From NCBI RefSeq assembly GCF_002003465.1, contig NZ_BDDQ01000005.1:24948-88947 (forward strand): 64,000 bases of DNA. The letters run 5' to 3'. Below, piece by piece: positions 1 to 8,747 of this stretch. The translations under genes were made by a program, and so were the position numbers. Origin of the DNA: Caenibacillus caldisaponilyticus (GTDB lineage: Bacteria > Bacillota > Bacilli > Bacillales > Sporolactobacillaceae). Positions within the stretch are counted from its first letter, which is position 1. The number at the start of each line of letters is the position of its first letter. The notes beneath the pieces are model-generated. The model had not been told where the DNA came from, ran no database searches, and was given only the letters and a program-made list of their open reading frames with translations.

Positions 1-24
1 TCACAAGCGGTTGGAGTGGTCACA

Positions 25-975
25 ATGAAAAAAGTTTTGGTGCTCGGAGAAATACCGGCGGTGGGTTATGACGTTTTACGAGAACACAATTTGGAAATCG
101 ATCTTGTAAAGCAAAGGCTCCCGGAAAAAGAACTGTGCAGAAGAATCCGCGACAAAGACGCGCTGTTATGCCCGTTGTCCGCACAGATAACAAAAGAGGT
201 GATCGATGCGGGAGCGCATTTGAAAATCATCGCCAATTTTGGGGCCGGCTATGACAACATTGCCCTTGAGCATGCGAAAGAAAAGGGCATCGTTGTGACG
301 AATACACCAGGGGTCTCAACCGAGGCGACTGCCGAACTGACTTTCGGGCTATTGCTTTCCGTTTCCCGCCGCATTGTAGAGGGTGACCGGTTATGCCGAA
401 CCAAAGGGTTTAATGGCTGGGCGCCATTGTTCTTTTTAGGGCGGGAATTATATCAAAAGACATTGGGGATCATCGGCTTGGGCAAAATTGGACAAGCGGT
501 GGCGAAAAGAGCCAAAGCGTTTGGGATGAAGATCATCTATACAAGTCGACATCGAAAAGACGCTCGGTTAGAAACAGAGCTCGGCGTCACTTTTAAGTCT
601 CTCGATCAATTGCTGAGGGAAGCCGATTTTGTGACGATCCATACCCCTTATAACGCCGGTACACATCATCTCTTGGACAAAGATAAATTTGCAATCATGA
701 AAAAGGATGCCTATTTGATTAATGCCTCAAGGGGCCCCATTGTTCATGAAGCCGATCTGATTGATGCGCTAAAAAGAGGAAACATTGCGGGTGCGGCACT
801 GGATGTTTTTGAATTTGAACCGGAGATCAGCGCAGCATTAAAAACCTTAGACAATGTCGTTCTCACGCCGCATATCGGGAATGCGACGATTGAAACGCGG
901 AATGAAATGGCCAAACTTGCCGCTAGAAATATCGTTCATGTGCTTAAAAATGACATGGCGCTCACTCCGGTATAA
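25..975 (+). CDS. D-isomer-specific 2-hydroxyacid dehydrogenase
   Basis: NAD(P)-dependent reduction of a 2-keto acid to a D-2-hydroxyacid (glycerate/phosphoglycerate dehydrogenase superfamily); cytoplasmic. The 316-residue protein has the catalytic domain split around a Rossmann domain with GLGKIG near residue 150. The catalytic Arg lies in NASRGPIV and the catalytic His in LTPHIGNAT, so the enzyme looks complete. I chose the ATG at 25 because GGAG at 13-16 is spaced 8 nt upstream; an earlier GTG at 16 would sit inside that site. The exact substrate (glyoxylate, hydroxypyruvate, other) cannot be told. A strong hairpin follows about 100 bp downstream. The gene upstream is outside the window. 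Confidence 0.9.
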   Translation: MKKVLVLGEIPAVGYDVLREHNLEIDLVKQRLPEKELCRRIRDKDALLCPLSAQITKEVIDAGAHLKIIANFGAGYDNIALEHAKEKGIVVTNTPGVSTEATAELTFGLLLSVSRRIVEGDRLCRTKGFNGWAPLFFLGRELYQKTLGIIGLGKIGQAVAKRAKAFGMKIIYTSRHRKDARLETELGVTFKSLDQLLREADFVTIHTPYNAGTHHLLDKDKFAIMKKDAYLINASRGPIVHEADLIDALKRGNIAGAALDVFEFEPEISAALKTLDNVVLTPHIGNATIETRNEMAKLAARNIVHVLKNDMALTPV

Positions 976-1076
976 AGCGGCGGGTGGCTTACATCAAAGA
1001 AGCTGATCCGCATCATGACATGACGATGAAGTTAGGATTCATAAAAAGTTCGCTGCTTTTTCATCGCAATCCGTTT

Positions 1077-1111
1077 GAGATGGCCAGGAGCGCCGGCCAT
1101 CTCTTTAATTT
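1077..1111 (+). terminator. rho-independent terminator after the 2-hydroxyacid dehydrogenase
   Basis: A perfect 9-bp stem GAGATGGCC/GGCCATCTC with a 9-nt loop is followed by TTTAATTT. It ends the plus-strand dehydrogenase transcript and may also serve the convergent amidase. Confidence 0.7.
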
Positions 1112-1213
1112 AAAACGAATAAGGAGATCTTGCGAGGGGTGTTCAAACGATTGCCTTCACCAAATTAAAACGAATAAGGCGATCTCTACGGGGGTGAGAT
1201 CAAACGGCTGCCG
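1107..1213. repeat. imperfect 55-bp tandem duplication at the amidase 3' end
   Basis: The segment around 1111 (TAAAACGAATAAGG, then GGGGTGTTCAAACGATTGCC) recurs 55 bp later around 1166 (TAAAACGAATAAGG, then GGGGTGAGATCAAACGGCTGCC). The second copy carries the last codons and stop of the minus-strand amidase, so the first copy appears to be a diverged duplicate of that gene end. Confidence 0.6.
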
Positions 1214-2561
1214 CCACCCTTTCGATTTGACGGGCGAAGGCATAAAGCCTGATTTCCTGGTGCAACGGTCCGATGATTTGCAGGCCGATGGGGAGCCCTG
1301 TTTTTGACCGGCCGCACGGCACGGAGAGCGCGGGATGACCGGTATAGTTCCACGGCGAGGTGTTTTTCAAGAGCGCCGACCGGACCTTTAGCGTTTTTCC
1401 ATTCAGGATCAATTCCCGCTGATCGATATTCGTGGGCAAAATCGGAAGGGTCGGAGTCATGAGCACGTCCGCCGTCTTAAAACAGGCCTCGACCTGTTGA
1501 GTGATTTCCTCCCTCATCCGGATGGCCCGAACGTACTCATAACCCTTTGGCTGCTTGCCTTCGAGCAAGCGTTCATAAACTTCCGGATCATAATCCTTGC
1601 TTCTTGCCTCGATCCATTTTTCATGAATGGCGTAGGCTTCGCTCTTTTGTACGATGGGCTGCGCCCATCGGATGCTTTCCAAATCGGGAAGGCTTATGGA
1701 GCGGATTTGAGCTCCGGCCGCTTCAAGCGATTGGATGGCGTCTGCAAAGGCTTGTTGGACTTCATCGTCAACGTCGTCCAAAAAATAATCGTCGGGGATG
1801 GCGATCACGGTTTTCGACAGATCGAAATCGGCGATCACCTTTTCCACCTTCGCCCAGGTTTCATTCAGATCCACACCATGGATCATCGCTTGAAAGAGCG
1901 CGGCGTTGTCCAGAACCGTCCGGGTTAACGGGCCCACGTGGTCCAAGGAGTAGCTGAGGGGGAACACCCCGTCCACCGCCACCCGTCCGTAGGTCGGTTT
2001 TAATCCGACAACGCCGCAGCAGGAAGCGGGGATCCGAACCGAGCCGCCGGTATCTGTTCCGACGGCGCCATAACACAGGCCCGCGGCGACCGCTGCTCCG
2101 GCTCCGCTGCTCGATCCTCCCGCAATTTTATGGCGATCATGAGGATTGCGCGCCGGACCAAAATAGGAGCGGTCCCCCATCGGCCCATAGGCAAATTCAT
2201 GCGTGTGCAGTTTGCCGAGAATAACGGCGCCGGCCTCCTTTAGTTTTTGGACGACAGCGGCGTCTTTCTCGGGAATGTAATCTTTGAAGATCCCGGAACC
2301 CATCGTCGTGCGCAGCCCTTTGGTTTCGATCATATCTTTAATGCCGATGGGAATGCCGTGCAGCGGTCCGCGGTACGTATTCCGGTAAAGCTCTTGTTCA
2401 GCCTTTTTGGCGGCGGCCAAGGCTTCGTCCGCCGCGACCGTGATAAACGCATTTAATGCTGGATTTTGTGCCTCAATCTTTTTTAGAAGGCGTTCGGTGA
2501 TTTCCACAGGGGAAATCTGTCGCGCTCTTATTTTTTGCGCAAGGGTTAAAAGGTCATCCAT
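1200..2561 (-). CDS. amidase signature family hydrolase (GatA/AtzF-like)
   Basis: Amidase-signature enzyme that hydrolyses a carboxamide through a Ser-cisSer-Lys triad. In the 453-residue protein the Lys is in PIGIKDMIETKG, the cis-Ser in the glycine/serine stretch GGSSSGAGAAVAAG and the nucleophile Ser in TGGSVRIPASCCG. It is not likely to be GatA itself: no gatC/gatB neighbours are present and the gene pairs with a transporter. I start at the inner ATG, which has GAGGGAAG 7 nt upstream; an outer in-frame ATG overlaps the stop of the upstream MFS gene. The two genes are essentially contiguous, suggesting uptake and hydrolysis of one amide compound. Substrate unknown. Confidence 0.88.
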   Translation of the reverse strand: MDDLLTLAQKIRARQISPVEITERLLKKIEAQNPALNAFITVAADEALAAAKKAEQELYRNTYRGPLHGIPIGIKDMIETKGLRTTMGSGIFKDYIPEKDAAVVQKLKEAGAVILGKLHTHEFAYGPMGDRSYFGPARNPHDRHKIAGGSSSGAGAAVAAGLCYGAVGTDTGGSVRIPASCCGVVGLKPTYGRVAVDGVFPLSYSLDHVGPLTRTVLDNAALFQAMIHGVDLNETWAKVEKVIADFDLSKTVIAIPDDYFLDDVDDEVQQAFADAIQSLEAAGAQIRSISLPDLESIRWAQPIVQKSEAYAIHEKWIEARSKDYDPEVYERLLEGKQPKGYEYVRAIRMREEITQQVEACFKTADVLMTPTLPILPTNIDQRELILNGKTLKVRSALLKNTSPWNYTGHPALSVPCGRSKTGLPIGLQIIGPLHQEIRLYAFARQIERVAAAV

Positions 2562-2577
2562 GGGCACTTCCCTCATT

Positions 2578-3912
2578 TCATAGAACGGCTTCCTCGTTGG
2601 CCGAAACGGCGGACCGCTTTCCCGGTTTGACGAACAGCATCGCGATCATGCCGATGAATGTGGCGATGGCCGCGGCCGTAAACATGGCGCCGTATCCGTA
2701 ATCGCTGACGAGGACGCCCGTTAAAGTCGGCGCAACGATGGTCGCAATATTGGTGATAAAGTGGGTGATCCCGCCATACGTTCCGGCCCGAGCCGGTTCG
2801 GTATCGATCACGACCGCCCAATATACCGAATTCGGCAAGAAGTTAAAAGCATTACCCAGCGCCATCAGAAAGAGGGCAGCCTCCACGCTGTGAACGAGCG
2901 GTATAAGAATGAAACAAACGGCGGTGAGCAAGAGGGAGACGACAGCCAGACCGGAGCGGGCAATGCGCAAGCTTCCCGTTTTCTGCCGCAACTTATCCGA
3001 TATTTTCCCGCCGAGGACGACGGTAAAACAGGCGCCGATCCACGGAACCATGCCGAGATACCAAAGCGATCCGAGATTAAAATCAAACACGTCTTGCAAA
3101 TATTTCGGTGTCCACGTTAATAACAGAAAGTTGACGTATTGGAAAGCAAAGTAGCCGATCGCGTCGGCGATCAAGGTCGGATTTTTGAAAAAGTCGTACC
3201 AGTGACTGGTTTTTTGTTCAGACTCCGTCAAAGTGATTTCGTTCTTGAGAAGGTCTTTATCCGAGCGGATGAGTTCCAGCTCGCCTTTTGTCACGCGGGG
3301 ATTTTCTTCGGGTTTGTTCGTAAAAATTTTGGACCAAATGATAATCCAAATAATACCGAGGATGCCGAGAAGGACGAAGGTCAATTTCCAATTGTCCGTT
3401 AGCGTCAAAAGCCCCACGGCGACCGGTGCGGTCAGCAAGGCGCCGACCGGTGTCCCGAGCAGGCCGAGCGCCGCCGCGAAGCCCCTTTCTTTAGGCGCCG
3501 CCCAGTTGGCCATGGTCCGGTTGATGGTAGAAAACGTCGGACCTTCCGAAAAGCCGAAAAGGATTCTGAAAACGGCAAATCCCACGAGAGCGGATCCGCC
3601 GAAAAGCGCGACGCCGATATCGCCGGCATAGGCGGTTCCGATTTCGAAGATGGACCATGCCATGCCCGCGACAATCCAAACCCATTTGGGGCCCATTTTG
3701 TCCGCTAAAGCGCCTCCAATTAACGCGCCAAATAAATAGCCGTAACCAAAATAGCCAAGAACGGCGCCCCATGAAACCGCATTCAAATGAAAGTCTCGAA
3801 TAATGGGTTCTGAAGCGTAGGAAATCGCCCCCCTGTCGATGTAGTTGATGATCACCATCAGCACGACCATCGACATGATGACATAACGATAACGTCCGGC
3901 TAATCGGCTCAC
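2578..3912 (-). CDS. MFS transporter, anion:cation symporter (ACS) family
   Basis: Twelve-helix major facilitator of 444 residues resembling the ACS family (ExuT/GudP/phthalate carriers), which import organic anions such as hexuronates, glucarate or aromatic acids with protons. Seen: the N-terminal MVIINYIDRGAISYA helix-1 motif typical of ACS members, the loop 2-3 motif GGALADKMGPK, and a long charged central loop around residues 205-245. The GTG start is preceded by AGGGGGAAG. It is transcribed ahead of, and overlaps at its stop codon with, the amidase gene, so the two probably form an operon for an amide- or acid-containing substrate. Confidence 0.88.
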   Translation of the reverse strand: MSRLAGRYRYVIMSMVVLMVIINYIDRGAISYASEPIIRDFHLNAVSWGAVLGYFGYGYLFGALIGGALADKMGPKWVWIVAGMAWSIFEIGTAYAGDIGVALFGGSALVGFAVFRILFGFSEGPTFSTINRTMANWAAPKERGFAAALGLLGTPVGALLTAPVAVGLLTLTDNWKLTFVLLGILGIIWIIIWSKIFTNKPEENPRVTKGELELIRSDKDLLKNEITLTESEQKTSHWYDFFKNPTLIADAIGYFAFQYVNFLLLTWTPKYLQDVFDFNLGSLWYLGMVPWIGACFTVVLGGKISDKLRQKTGSLRIARSGLAVVSLLLTAVCFILIPLVHSVEAALFLMALGNAFNFLPNSVYWAVVIDTEPARAGTYGGITHFITNIATIVAPTLTGVLVSDYGYGAMFTAAAIATFIGMIAMLFVKPGKRSAVSANEEAVL

Positions 3913-3956
3913 ACGACTTCCCCCTCATGTGTTTTTGATTTATTTAGACAAATAGA

Positions 3957-3986
3957 ATTATAATACTTTAAACTCAATTTAGTAAA
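3957..3986 (-). promoter_or_regulatory. sigma-A promoter for the MFS-amidase operon
   Basis: Read on the minus strand: -35 TTTACT, 18-bp spacer, -10 TATAAT, about 45 bp upstream of the GTG start. Confidence 0.55.
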
Positions 3987-4303
3987 ACGTTGTGTTTGGC
4001 GTATTCATCGGCATGTCACCGCATTCGCTGCCGCCTGATGCGGTCATGGATCGGTACGTTCTTTCCAAGAACGAGCGTGTATTGGCCGGGTTGCGGTCTC
4101 AGCGCGGGCGGCAAAAACCGCCTCCGCCGCCACCGGGGTCGGGATCATCTGCCTTCATCAATGCGTTGTGCCAGGAATTGAGATGTCTATTATGAGCATA
4201 TTCAAAAAAATAACGGTGGGTGCGTATGAGTTCCATTTTCCGGAAGTCATTCGTTAAAATATAAGAGTTGTTGGTGACAACTTTAATGAAGGGAGCATGT
4301 GGG
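3987..4303. other. intergenic region without a convincing gene
   Basis: A short proline-rich reading frame exists on the plus strand, but it has no clear ribosome binding site and no recognisable domain. I do not call it a gene. Nothing else is recognised up to the Shine-Dalgarno of the peptide-binding protein. Confidence 0.4.
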
Positions 4304-5980
4304 ATGAGAGGTCGCTCACGTTGGATGGTCATCGCCAGCCTCATTGGTGCGTTCAGCTTGCTGTTGTCCGCTTGCGGATCAAACGGCGATGGCAATAAGG
4401 AAACCGGCCAGGCTTCAAAAGGTTTGGCCGATAAGCAAGTGTTGAATATGGTCTCCGATGGGGACATTTCGACCATGAGCACTTTCCATGCGACGGACGG
4501 TATATCGCTGCGGGCGCTGGAAGAAGTGCAATCCGGCTTGATGCGCTTGGATGTCAACGGAAAGCCGATTCCGGATATGGCCCAAGAAATGCCGAAAGTC
4601 AGCGATGATCAAACCGTATATACCTTTAAACTGCGTCCGGATGCCAAATGGTCCAATGGCGATCCGGTCACGGCCCAAGACTTTGTCTATGCCTGGCGAA
4701 AAATGGTGAGCAAGGATACCGCCAGTGAATATGCTTTTATTTTTACATCCGCGGCCATTAAAAACGCTAAGGAAATTACCGATCCGAACAGCAAACTATA
4801 CAACAAGGTCGATCAGTTGGGCATTAAAGCGCTGGACAAACGGACCGTGCAAGTGACGCTTGAACGCCCGACACCGTTCTTTTTAAGCTTGTTGTCTTTT
4901 CCGGCGTTTTTCCCGGTCGATCAAAAAGTCGTCGAGAAGTATGGGGATAAATATGCGAGCGAACCCGATAAGATGGTGTTCAACGGCCCGTTCACGATGA
5001 CCAAGTGGGACCACGGCGTCGGCTGGACGTTTAAGAAAAACCCGGATTATTGGGATGCCAAGCATATTCATCTCAATCAAGTTAATTACAAGGTTGTCAA
5101 AGAATTTTCCACGCGGATCAATTTGTATAAATCGGGGAAAATCGATTTCACCGACCTCAATACCGATTTGATCGGCCAGTTTGAAGGGCAGCCCGATTTA
5201 CATAAAGGCGTACTGGGCAAAGGGAATATTTTCTTGCGCCTGAACGAAAAAGTTCAGGTCCTTAAAAATGAAAATATTCGCGATGCGATCTACAATGCGA
5301 TTGACCGCAAAGAACTGACCGATTATCTGTTGAAGGACGGCTCGGCCCCCGCTTACTATTTTGTGGCGAAGGGATATATGAAAGGGCCGGACGGCAAAGA
5401 TTTCCGTGCGGCGTATCCCGAGATCAACAAGCATTCGTTGAAGTGGGCCAAAGATAAATGGAACCAAGGCTTGAAAGAAATCGGCAAAGACAAGGTCAAT
5501 TTGGAACTGATGATCTACGAAGGCGGTTCGAATAACGATATCGCGCAATTTTTGAAAGGGCAATTGGAGAAAAACTTAAAGGGCATCCACATTACGATAA
5601 GCAAACAGCCGGTCAACGAATTTTTGAAAAAGGAAAGCGACGGGGATTATGACATCTCCTTGGCCAGCTGGGGCCCCGATTATCCGGACCCGATGTCCGA
5701 TCTGGAAATGTGGGTGACGGGCGGCCCGTTTAATAACACCGGGTTCAGCGACAAGACATATGACGCGATGATTGAGAAGGCGAAAAACTTGGGCGCCCAA
5801 CCCGAAAAACGGTTTGAGATCATGCAAAAGGCGGAAAAATTGCTGTTGGATCATGCGGTCATCGTCCCGCTGTACCAACCCGCGTATGTCTATTTGCTCA
5901 AGCCGTATGTCAAACAATTTATTTACACCCGTCCCGGACCGAACCAAGACTGGACCTATGCGTATATCGCGAAGCATTAA
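4304..5980 (+). CDS. oligopeptide ABC transporter substrate-binding lipoprotein (SBP_bac_5, OppA/DppE-like)
   Basis: Membrane-anchored extracellular peptide-binding protein of 558 residues. The N-terminus has a basic stretch, a hydrophobic segment and the lipobox LLSAC, after which Cys would be lipidated. The body carries SBP_bac_5 hallmarks, such as LRPDAKWSNGDPVTAQDFVYAW and the late WGPDYPDPMSDLEMW region (partly quoted here: WGPDYPDPMSD). The start at 4304 is chosen from GAAGGGAG about 8 nt upstream; an earlier in-frame start would put extra residues before the signal peptide. No permease or ATPase genes follow, so it is an orphan receptor that must share an Opp system encoded elsewhere. 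Confidence 0.92.
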   Translation: MRGRSRWMVIASLIGAFSLLLSACGSNGDGNKETGQASKGLADKQVLNMVSDGDISTMSTFHATDGISLRALEEVQSGLMRLDVNGKPIPDMAQEMPKVSDDQTVYTFKLRPDAKWSNGDPVTAQDFVYAWRKMVSKDTASEYAFIFTSAAIKNAKEITDPNSKLYNKVDQLGIKALDKRTVQVTLERPTPFFLSLLSFPAFFPVDQKVVEKYGDKYASEPDKMVFNGPFTMTKWDHGVGWTFKKNPDYWDAKHIHLNQVNYKVVKEFSTRINLYKSGKIDFTDLNTDLIGQFEGQPDLHKGVLGKGNIFLRLNEKVQVLKNENIRDAIYNAIDRKELTDYLLKDGSAPAYYFVAKGYMKGPDGKDFRAAYPEINKHSLKWAKDKWNQGLKEIGKDKVNLELMIYEGGSNNDIAQFLKGQLEKNLKGIHITISKQPVNEFLKKESDGDYDISLASWGPDYPDPMSDLEMWVTGGPFNNTGFSDKTYDAMIEKAKNLGAQPEKRFEIMQKAEKLLLDHAVIVPLYQPAYVYLLKPYVKQFIYTRPGPNQDWTYAYIAKH

Positions 5981-6096
5981 AGTAAAAGCGGCTTTTGCTG
6001 GAAACCCAACACCTTAAGGCGTGAGGTCTAAGTAGGGGCGCCTTGGAAACCCATTAACTTTTGGCTTCCAGGTACTCTTGACGGCGAACCGCTTCA

Positions 6097-6140
6097 ATCG
6101 CCTCTTCCCATGACTCAAGCATGGGAAGGGGCGATTTTTT
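6097..6140 (+). terminator. strong rho-independent terminator after the peptide-binding protein
   Basis: Long stem of ATCGCC-CTTCCCATG paired with CATGGGAAG-GGCGAT (one bulge), a 7-nt loop and a run of seven T. Confidence 0.85.
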
Positions 6141-6311
6141 TATGCGATGCTCCCTTACGATGGCTTAAAGGTTTTCGGCTTGTTAGCTCCTCAATTGGAT
6201 TTTCCAGCTCTTCCGCAATGTAGTTCGTACGTGAAACGGGGTCACGATCAAATTTGAAAAGTTTCGTTGATCGATTGGCTGCCGCTTTAAATGCCGGAAA
6301 ATAGAGATTCA

Positions 6312-6432
6312 TTGATTGGCCGCCGGTTTTCATTGAATTCTTGGCGTTTTTCGTTGAATTTCATGCTGCTTTTGTTGAATTCCTCGCTGTTTTTGTTGAA
6401 TTTTGGGCGGTTTCGGTTGAATCCATCTGGGT
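6312..6432. repeat. six-unit 21-bp tandem repeat (TTGAAT-phased)
   Basis: TTGA(A/T)T recurs at exactly 21-bp intervals (6312, 6333, 6354, 6375, 6396, 6417), with T-rich linkers such as GGCGTTTTTCG between. The period equals two DNA helical turns. It is not a credible coding repeat: no start, RBS or conserved frame is seen. It lies between the terminator of the peptide-binding gene and the galactose promoter. Confidence 0.7.
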
Positions 6433-6541
6433 TTTTTCATGGAACGGATGAGCCGGACATGGGTTTCCATCTCGCAGACGCTTTTACAACGACAAATGTC
6501 AATGATTTCCGGAGTTTTTAATAAAAGTTTATGAAAATATC

Positions 6542-6605
6542 TTGACAGCGCTTTCCCGTTCGTTTATTTTTTATTTTAGTTAAATAACTCATTAATTTAA
6601 CTAAA
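6542..6605 (+). promoter_or_regulatory. sigma-A promoter with palindromic operator for the galactose locus
   Basis: -35 TTGACA (6542-6547), 17-bp spacer, -10 TATTTT (6565-6570). Immediately downstream is the palindrome TTTAGTTAAAT / ATTTAACTAAA (6575-6605), nested in wider arms CTTTCCC...CGTTT and AAACG...GGGAAAG. A repressor bound here would block the start site. The TTAGTT...AACTAA arms resemble operators of ROK/XylR-type repressors, but the linked LacI-family gene at 12613 is also a candidate. Confidence 0.7.
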
Positions 6606-6669
6606 AAACAAACGGAAATGGGAAAGTCATCACCAAACATCAGACGCCCGTTATTTTTTAATCCCAAAA

Positions 6670-6683
6670 TGTAAGCGGTTAAA
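6670..6683 (+). promoter_or_regulatory. cre-like catabolite-response site
   Basis: TGTAAGCGGTTAAA matches most of the CcpA cre consensus TGWAANCGNTNWCA (last C replaced by A). It sits between promoter and first gene, where CcpA roadblock repression is common. Confidence 0.45.
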
Positions 6684-6724
6684 AGTCCGGGCGCGTCTTT
6701 TAAACTTCAGAGAGGTGAATGGAC

Positions 6725-8341
6725 ATGGATAAAGTTTTATTTCATGCCGGCGTGGTCGATTATCTCGTCATCATTCTGTACTTTGTGTTCGTCATCGGCA
6801 TCGGATTTTTACTAAAAAACCACATGAAATCCGGCGATGACTTTTTCTTATCCGGCCGTTCCATGCCGACGTGGATAACCGGCTTAGCCTTTTTATCGGC
6901 CAATCTTGGCGCCTTGGAACTGTTGGGCATGGCGGCCAACGGTGCGGAATACGGCATTTTGACGGCCCATTTCTATTTCATCGGAGCGATTCCGGCGATG
7001 ATCTTCCTCGGCCTATATATGATGCCGTTCTATTACGCGACCAAAATTCGATCGGTGCCCGAATACTTGAAGCTTCGCTACAATGAAGCGACGCGCGCCT
7101 TAAATGCGGTGGCGTTTTCGGTGATGACGATTCTCGTTTCCGGTATCAGCTTGTATTCCATGGGCTTGATCTTTAAAGTGTTGATCGGCTGGTCGCTGAC
7201 CACGAGCATTCTCTTTTCCGCCGTCATCGTGTTGATCTATGTCGGCCTTGGCGGCTTGACTTCTTCGATCTATAACGAAGTCTTGCAATTCTTCCTCATT
7301 TGGTTCGGGCTTTTGCCCATTCCTTTCATTGGCCTGCACGAGCTGGGCGGCTGGGACAAAATGCTTGAGCGGTTGCCCGACAGCTTCGGCCATCTTTGGC
7401 AAAATACCGCGGATCCTTCTCAAAACGCCATGGGCATCAGCTGGCTCGGCATCGTCCTCGGTCTCGGTTTTGTGCTCGCGTTCGGGTATTGGACGACCGA
7501 CTTTCTCGTCGTCCAGCGCGGATTTGCGGCAAAGAACTTGCGGGCCGCGCAAAATACGCCGATTTTTGCCACCTTCTTTAAAATGGCCGTGCCGTTTTTG
7601 GTCATCATTCCGGGGTTGATCGCCGCCGTCCTTTTCCACAATATCGGTAAACCCGGCGGGCCGAGTTACAACCTGGCGTTGCCGCTGCTCATTCAGCGGT
7701 ACTATCCCCCCGGTTTGCTCGGGCTCGGCCTGACGGCGATGCTGGCCAGCTTTATGAGCGGCATGGCGGGGAACATCACGGCGTTCACCTCGATTTTTAC
7801 GTACGACATTTATCAATCCTATATTAAAAAGGACGCCCCGGATAAGCATTATATTCTTGTGGGGCGCTGGGCGATCGTCATCGGGATCATCGTCAGCATC
7901 GGGACGGCCTATATTGCCGGCAGTTTCCCGAGCGTCATGGACTATATGCAAACGCTGTTCTCGTTCTTCAATGCCCCGTTGTTCGCCATCTTCTTGCTCG
8001 GCATGTTCTGGAAGCGCACGACCGCTTGGGGCGGTTTCTGGGGCCTTCTCAGCGGCGTCGTCGGCGCCATCGTCTTGTATATCGCGATTCCGGCCGATTT
8101 TTACGGCTCAGCCCAAGCCGGCAACTTCTGGCGGGCTTTCATCGCCTGGGCGATTGCGATGGTCGTTGCCATCGGCGTCAGCTTCTTCACCAAACCAAAA
8201 TCGAAAGAAGAACTGCAAGGCCTTGTGTATGCTTATTCCGAGAAACCGAACTACAAACATTTAAGTTGGTATAAACGTCCGGGCGTTTTGTCAGCGATTT
8301 CGCTCGTTATTCTGGTGGTCATTAATATTTGGTTATGGTGA
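6725..8341 (+). CDS. sodium:solute symporter (SSS family), probable galactose/sugar importer
   Basis: Integral membrane symporter of about 538 residues with 13-14 predicted helices. Seen: the SGLT-type segments SGRSMPTWITGLAFLSANLG near residue 45 and GLGLTAMLASFMSGMAGN around residue 340, which belong to the Na+-solute symporter core. I chose the second ATG (6725), because GAGGTG at 6713-6718 would leave no spacing for the ATG at 6719. It is the first gene of the galactose locus, directly followed by a 74-residue membrane protein and galK, so import of galactose, or of a galactose-containing compound, is the likely job. Regulation: the operator and cre-like site just upstream. Confidence 0.9.
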   Translation: MDKVLFHAGVVDYLVIILYFVFVIGIGFLLKNHMKSGDDFFLSGRSMPTWITGLAFLSANLGALELLGMAANGAEYGILTAHFYFIGAIPAMIFLGLYMMPFYYATKIRSVPEYLKLRYNEATRALNAVAFSVMTILVSGISLYSMGLIFKVLIGWSLTTSILFSAVIVLIYVGLGGLTSSIYNEVLQFFLIWFGLLPIPFIGLHELGGWDKMLERLPDSFGHLWQNTADPSQNAMGISWLGIVLGLGFVLAFGYWTTDFLVVQRGFAAKNLRAAQNTPIFATFFKMAVPFLVIIPGLIAAVLFHNIGKPGGPSYNLALPLLIQRYYPPGLLGLGLTAMLASFMSGMAGNITAFTSIFTYDIYQSYIKKDAPDKHYILVGRWAIVIGIIVSIGTAYIAGSFPSVMDYMQTLFSFFNAPLFAIFLLGMFWKRTTAWGGFWGLLSGVVGAIVLYIAIPADFYGSAQAGNFWRAFIAWAIAMVVAIGVSFFTKPKSKEELQGLVYAYSEKPNYKHLSWYKRPGVLSAISLVILVVINIWLW

Positions 8342-8354
8342 GGGGGAGCAAAGG

Positions 8355-8579
8355 ATGAAACCGAAAAAACAAACTTATTTTGACTTGCGGAAAGTCATCG
8401 GCGGCGTTTTCACCATTTACGGCTTGATCATCAGTGGCTACGGACTGTTTGCGGCGCCGGTGAAAACGCATATCCATTCCAACTTGAACCTTTGGTGGGG
8501 ACTGGTCCTCCTGATCTTCGGACTCGCTTTTTTGGCGCTTTCCTTCTGGAAACCGGCAATCATTGTCGAGGAAGAATAA
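8355..8579 (+). CDS. small two-helix membrane protein co-transcribed with the symporter
   Basis: A 74-residue protein with two hydrophobic segments (about residues 14-32 and 45-64) separated by a short polar loop, and an acidic tail VEEE. The ribosome binding site GAGGGGGAGCAAAGG and the 13-bp gap to the symporter stop make it a genuine gene. I do not recognise the family. Its position suggests an accessory subunit or stabiliser of the SSS carrier, which is inference. A terminator follows. Confidence 0.7.
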   Translation: MKPKKQTYFDLRKVIGGVFTIYGLIISGYGLFAAPVKTHIHSNLNLWWGLVLLIFGLAFLALSFWKPAIIVEEE

Positions 8580-8585
8580 TGCGGC

Positions 8586-8618
8586 AACACCCCGGTCGCT
8601 CTAAGCGGCCGGGGTGTT
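8586..8618 (+). terminator. terminator after the symporter pair
   Basis: Stem AACACCCCGG(T)CGCT / AGCGGCCGGGGTGTT with a three-base loop. The downstream T-tract is short, so read-through into galK is possible. Confidence 0.7.
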
Positions 8619-8747
8619 TAAGTAAAAATAGATAAAATAACATATAAATTTTAGTAAAAAATCATTGACGAAACCGCCTGGGGAGATTTAAGATGGATGA
8701 TGAAAGCGGTTCCGTTTATACGTGGCGACAAGGAAGGATGGATTCAG

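Noticed and set aside
3992..4195. Short proline-rich plus-strand frame upstream of the peptide-binding protein
   Set aside because: No ribosome binding site, no recognisable motif, and a competing antisense frame of similar length.
5981..6096. Possible leader RNA or riboswitch after the peptide-binding gene
   Set aside because: Some short complementary pieces exist but nothing matches a riboswitch or T-box pattern I know; the strong terminator that follows explains the region.
7100..7951. A 283-codon minus-strand frame antisense to the symporter gene
   Set aside because: It lies wholly inside the well-supported symporter gene on the opposite strand, is rich in His/Arg/Asp as expected of an antisense shadow, and has no ribosome binding site.
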